Source of the DNA: Aphelocoma coerulescens
Taxonomy: Eukaryota > Chordata > Aves > Passeriformes > Corvidae
Assembly: GCF_041296385.1 (NCBI RefSeq)
Contig: NW_027184085.1
Span: 52,667,109-52,731,108, forward strand
Direction of reading: 5' to 3'
Length of the DNA stretch: 64,000 bases
Part shown: positions 62,221-64,000 of the stretch, one piece after another
How the letters are laid out: each line of letters starts with the position of its first letter
Position numbering within the stretch: position 1 is the stretch's first letter
Translations under genes and position numbers: made by a program
Notes under the pieces: generated by a model
Database searches by the model: none
What the model saw: the letters and a program-made list of their open reading frames with translations, nothing else
Told to the model about the DNA's origin: nothing

Positions 62221-62313
62221 CTGAGCCATCATAATGTGGTTATTGGGGATGGTTCTGTGCGGGGCCAGGAGTTGTGGGTCCCTTCCAACTCAGCATATTC
62301 TATGATCCTGTGA
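62221..62313 (+). mobile_element. CR1 LINE 3' tail, short
   Basis: About 90 bp of a plus-strand CR1 3' end. GGGCCAGGAGTTGTGGGTCC (62262-62281) is followed by CTTCCAACTCAGCATATTCT (62282-62301) and one and a half tail units (TATGATCCTGTGAT). It is a strongly 5'-truncated insertion, of a subfamily different from the copy at 38440. The left edge is approximate. Confidence 0.88.
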
Positions 62314-64000
62314 TCAAAAGCCATTCTTATCTTTGCTCTCCCACTTTAGGTCCTGATTCCTCTGAGAGGCCTTTGCTGCCTTACTGAATCTCATCTCTGT
62401 CAGGACTGCAGGTGTCAGTTTGTTTTTCTGCTCTGCAAAAATAACCCCGTTCATTTTTGCTGCCTTAAAATGAAAAAACTCGCATTTTAAAAGTTCTTGT
62501 GGAAAAGCAAATCTTTCTATACATGACATGCAATCAATCAAAACATTCTCAATGTTTTACATAGAAGTATTTAGAACAAAAATAATATTACCTGGAACAT
62601 CAATTCTAAAATAACTTTACTTTAAAATACCTTTGTCTTTCCGTTTCTACCACGTCATGGAACCTGGGCATGAAAATCATTCCCTGGAGGCAGAATTTGC
62701 AGGGTACTTGCCTTAAACGAGGACCCTGAAGATGAGCTGCACACACCTTCAGCAAAGACTGAATCCCTAACAGATTGGTACCTACTGACCCAATTGTAGA
62801 AATTATTCTCTTTTAAAATAACAACCTATTTATGAACTATCTTTCTTCCAGACTGGGTGGATTCTTTGCCACCTCATGTAATGCTGCAGACAGGATGCTT
62901 TACCACAACAGAATAGCTACAAGAAAGGGAGATGCAAAATATGCTACATTATAGGAATCAAGGTTTTATTTTATCTTTCAAATTTAAATCAGCCTTTTCT
63001 CCAACTCTGCAATTAAATAGATTTTTTTTAAGCAGTATTAAGAGAAATGAGTTCAGCTGTGCTCTATCAGGCAAAATTAAGAACTATCGGTAAGGAAAAT
63101 GTACATATTTACTCAGACATCAAGTTTTACCTCTTGTTATCTGGAAAACAAATTAAACCTGACAAGGACTTAGAATAGCTTGAATCATTCGGCTAAGCAA
63201 GAAGATGAGCCCATCAGCTTTTGTAAAAAACAGGACGTATTTATATACTTAGTGGTGCCCTTCATCTTATCTTTAAAACCAAAACAAACCAAAACCAGAG
63301 CAAAAATTACTTTGTCCTTGTTTATACCACGCTGAATGTTTTTGTTGCATGTAAAGTAAATCTCTATTGCCTTCTCCTCCTGAATTAGAAACCAGGCAAA
63401 ATTACCAAAAGGTGTCTTTGATTATCCTCAGATGTTCTATTGTAACTGAAAAAACAAGGCAATTGGTTTGGATTCAAAGATACTTACTATGCCTTTTATA
63501 AACCCTGGTTTGAAAGGACAGATAGCTGCTTTGTAGCATACTATTTAATCACTTTATGTATTTATCTTACCAAGCTTATCTGTCAAGATGAAATCTGTCA
63601 TTTTTTGCATTTGTAATGACTTTGTCACCACAGCAGCTGGGAAGTGAGAACTTAAAAGGAAAAGGCTCCAAAGTAATCATGCTCCCCAATCTTCATTTGG
63701 TTTTGCTTGTTTCGTCTTTAATATCAAGATTCTTCCAATGTTTTGTGGAGAGTTTATGGGGTTTTCAGGGTTGCTTTTACAACCAAATGAATATTCATCA
63801 CTGTCTGAGAGACGTAAAACCTAGCAGATCATTCTGATGTCTAGCTGCACCATGGCCAATGTTTCAATAAATATGTTTGCTGCAAAGGAAAGAAATGTTT
63901 ATGATTGACCGAAACTGTAAACCAGGAACTTGAAGTGGTATCTACTCTGGGCTAGGACTGGTTGGAAACTTTGTACCAGGTGTGCACCCAGTGCCAGGTG
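62314..64000. other. Unique AT-rich DNA, no gene seen
   Basis: No exon, RNA gene or further transposon is recognised. Two open frames of about 75 codons (62314-62541 minus, 63616-63837 plus) have no recognisable motif. Confidence 0.45.

Noticed and set aside
1..64000. CRISPR arrays, operons, bacterial or phage systems, tRNA or rRNA genes
   Set aside because: No regularly spaced repeats, no dense coding, and no cloverleaf or rRNA signature. The repeat content is that of a bird nuclear genome.

Overview
The window looks like AT-rich nuclear DNA from a bird, most probably a songbird. The evidence is its repeats. It holds several fragments of the CR1 LINE, including the bird-type 3' end with TATGATTCT-like repeats, and seven retroviral long terminal repeats (LTRs) that resemble families common in songbirds. 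The long LTR at 24765-25982 and the two TGTCCTGGGG-type LTRs are the most telling. These identifications come from reading and memory, not from a database search.

Layout. 1-2.0 kb is unique AT-rich DNA. 2.0-4.0 kb holds two minus-sense LTRs of related but different subfamilies, 279 bp apart. 4.0-9.7 kb is unique sequence with a palindrome cluster at 7.84-7.88 kb. 9.66-10.18 kb is a minus-strand CR1 reverse transcriptase fragment. 13.1-13.7 kb, 17.7-18.3 kb, 24.8-26.0 kb, 31.2-31.6 kb and 61.3-62.0 kb each hold one apparently solitary LTR. 21.8-22.6 kb has two CR1 3' ends of different subfamilies on the minus strand. 38.4-39.4 kb is a longer plus-strand CR1 3' half, and 62.2-62.3 kb is a short plus-strand CR1 tail. 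The rest, including 39.4-61.3 kb, is unique-looking AT-rich DNA with microsatellites and homopolymer runs.

Genes. I find no complete protein-coding gene, no tRNA or rRNA, and no bacterial-type system. The open frames are short, often overlap on both strands, and mostly fit chance or repeat sequence. Two minus-strand frames, at about 32.3 and 35.2 kb, read more like exon or old coding remnants than the others. They are flagged as candidates only. The window is best read as intergenic or intronic.

How the parts relate. All seven LTRs lie in the same sense (minus), judged by minus-strand poly(A) signals, TATA boxes or shared ends. LTRs kept inside introns tend to lie antisense to the host gene, so if this is an intron the host gene may run on the plus strand. 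The youngest-looking element is the CpG-rich LTR at 61332-61995, flanked by a direct GGTG repeat. I see no sign of an undescribed multi-gene system.
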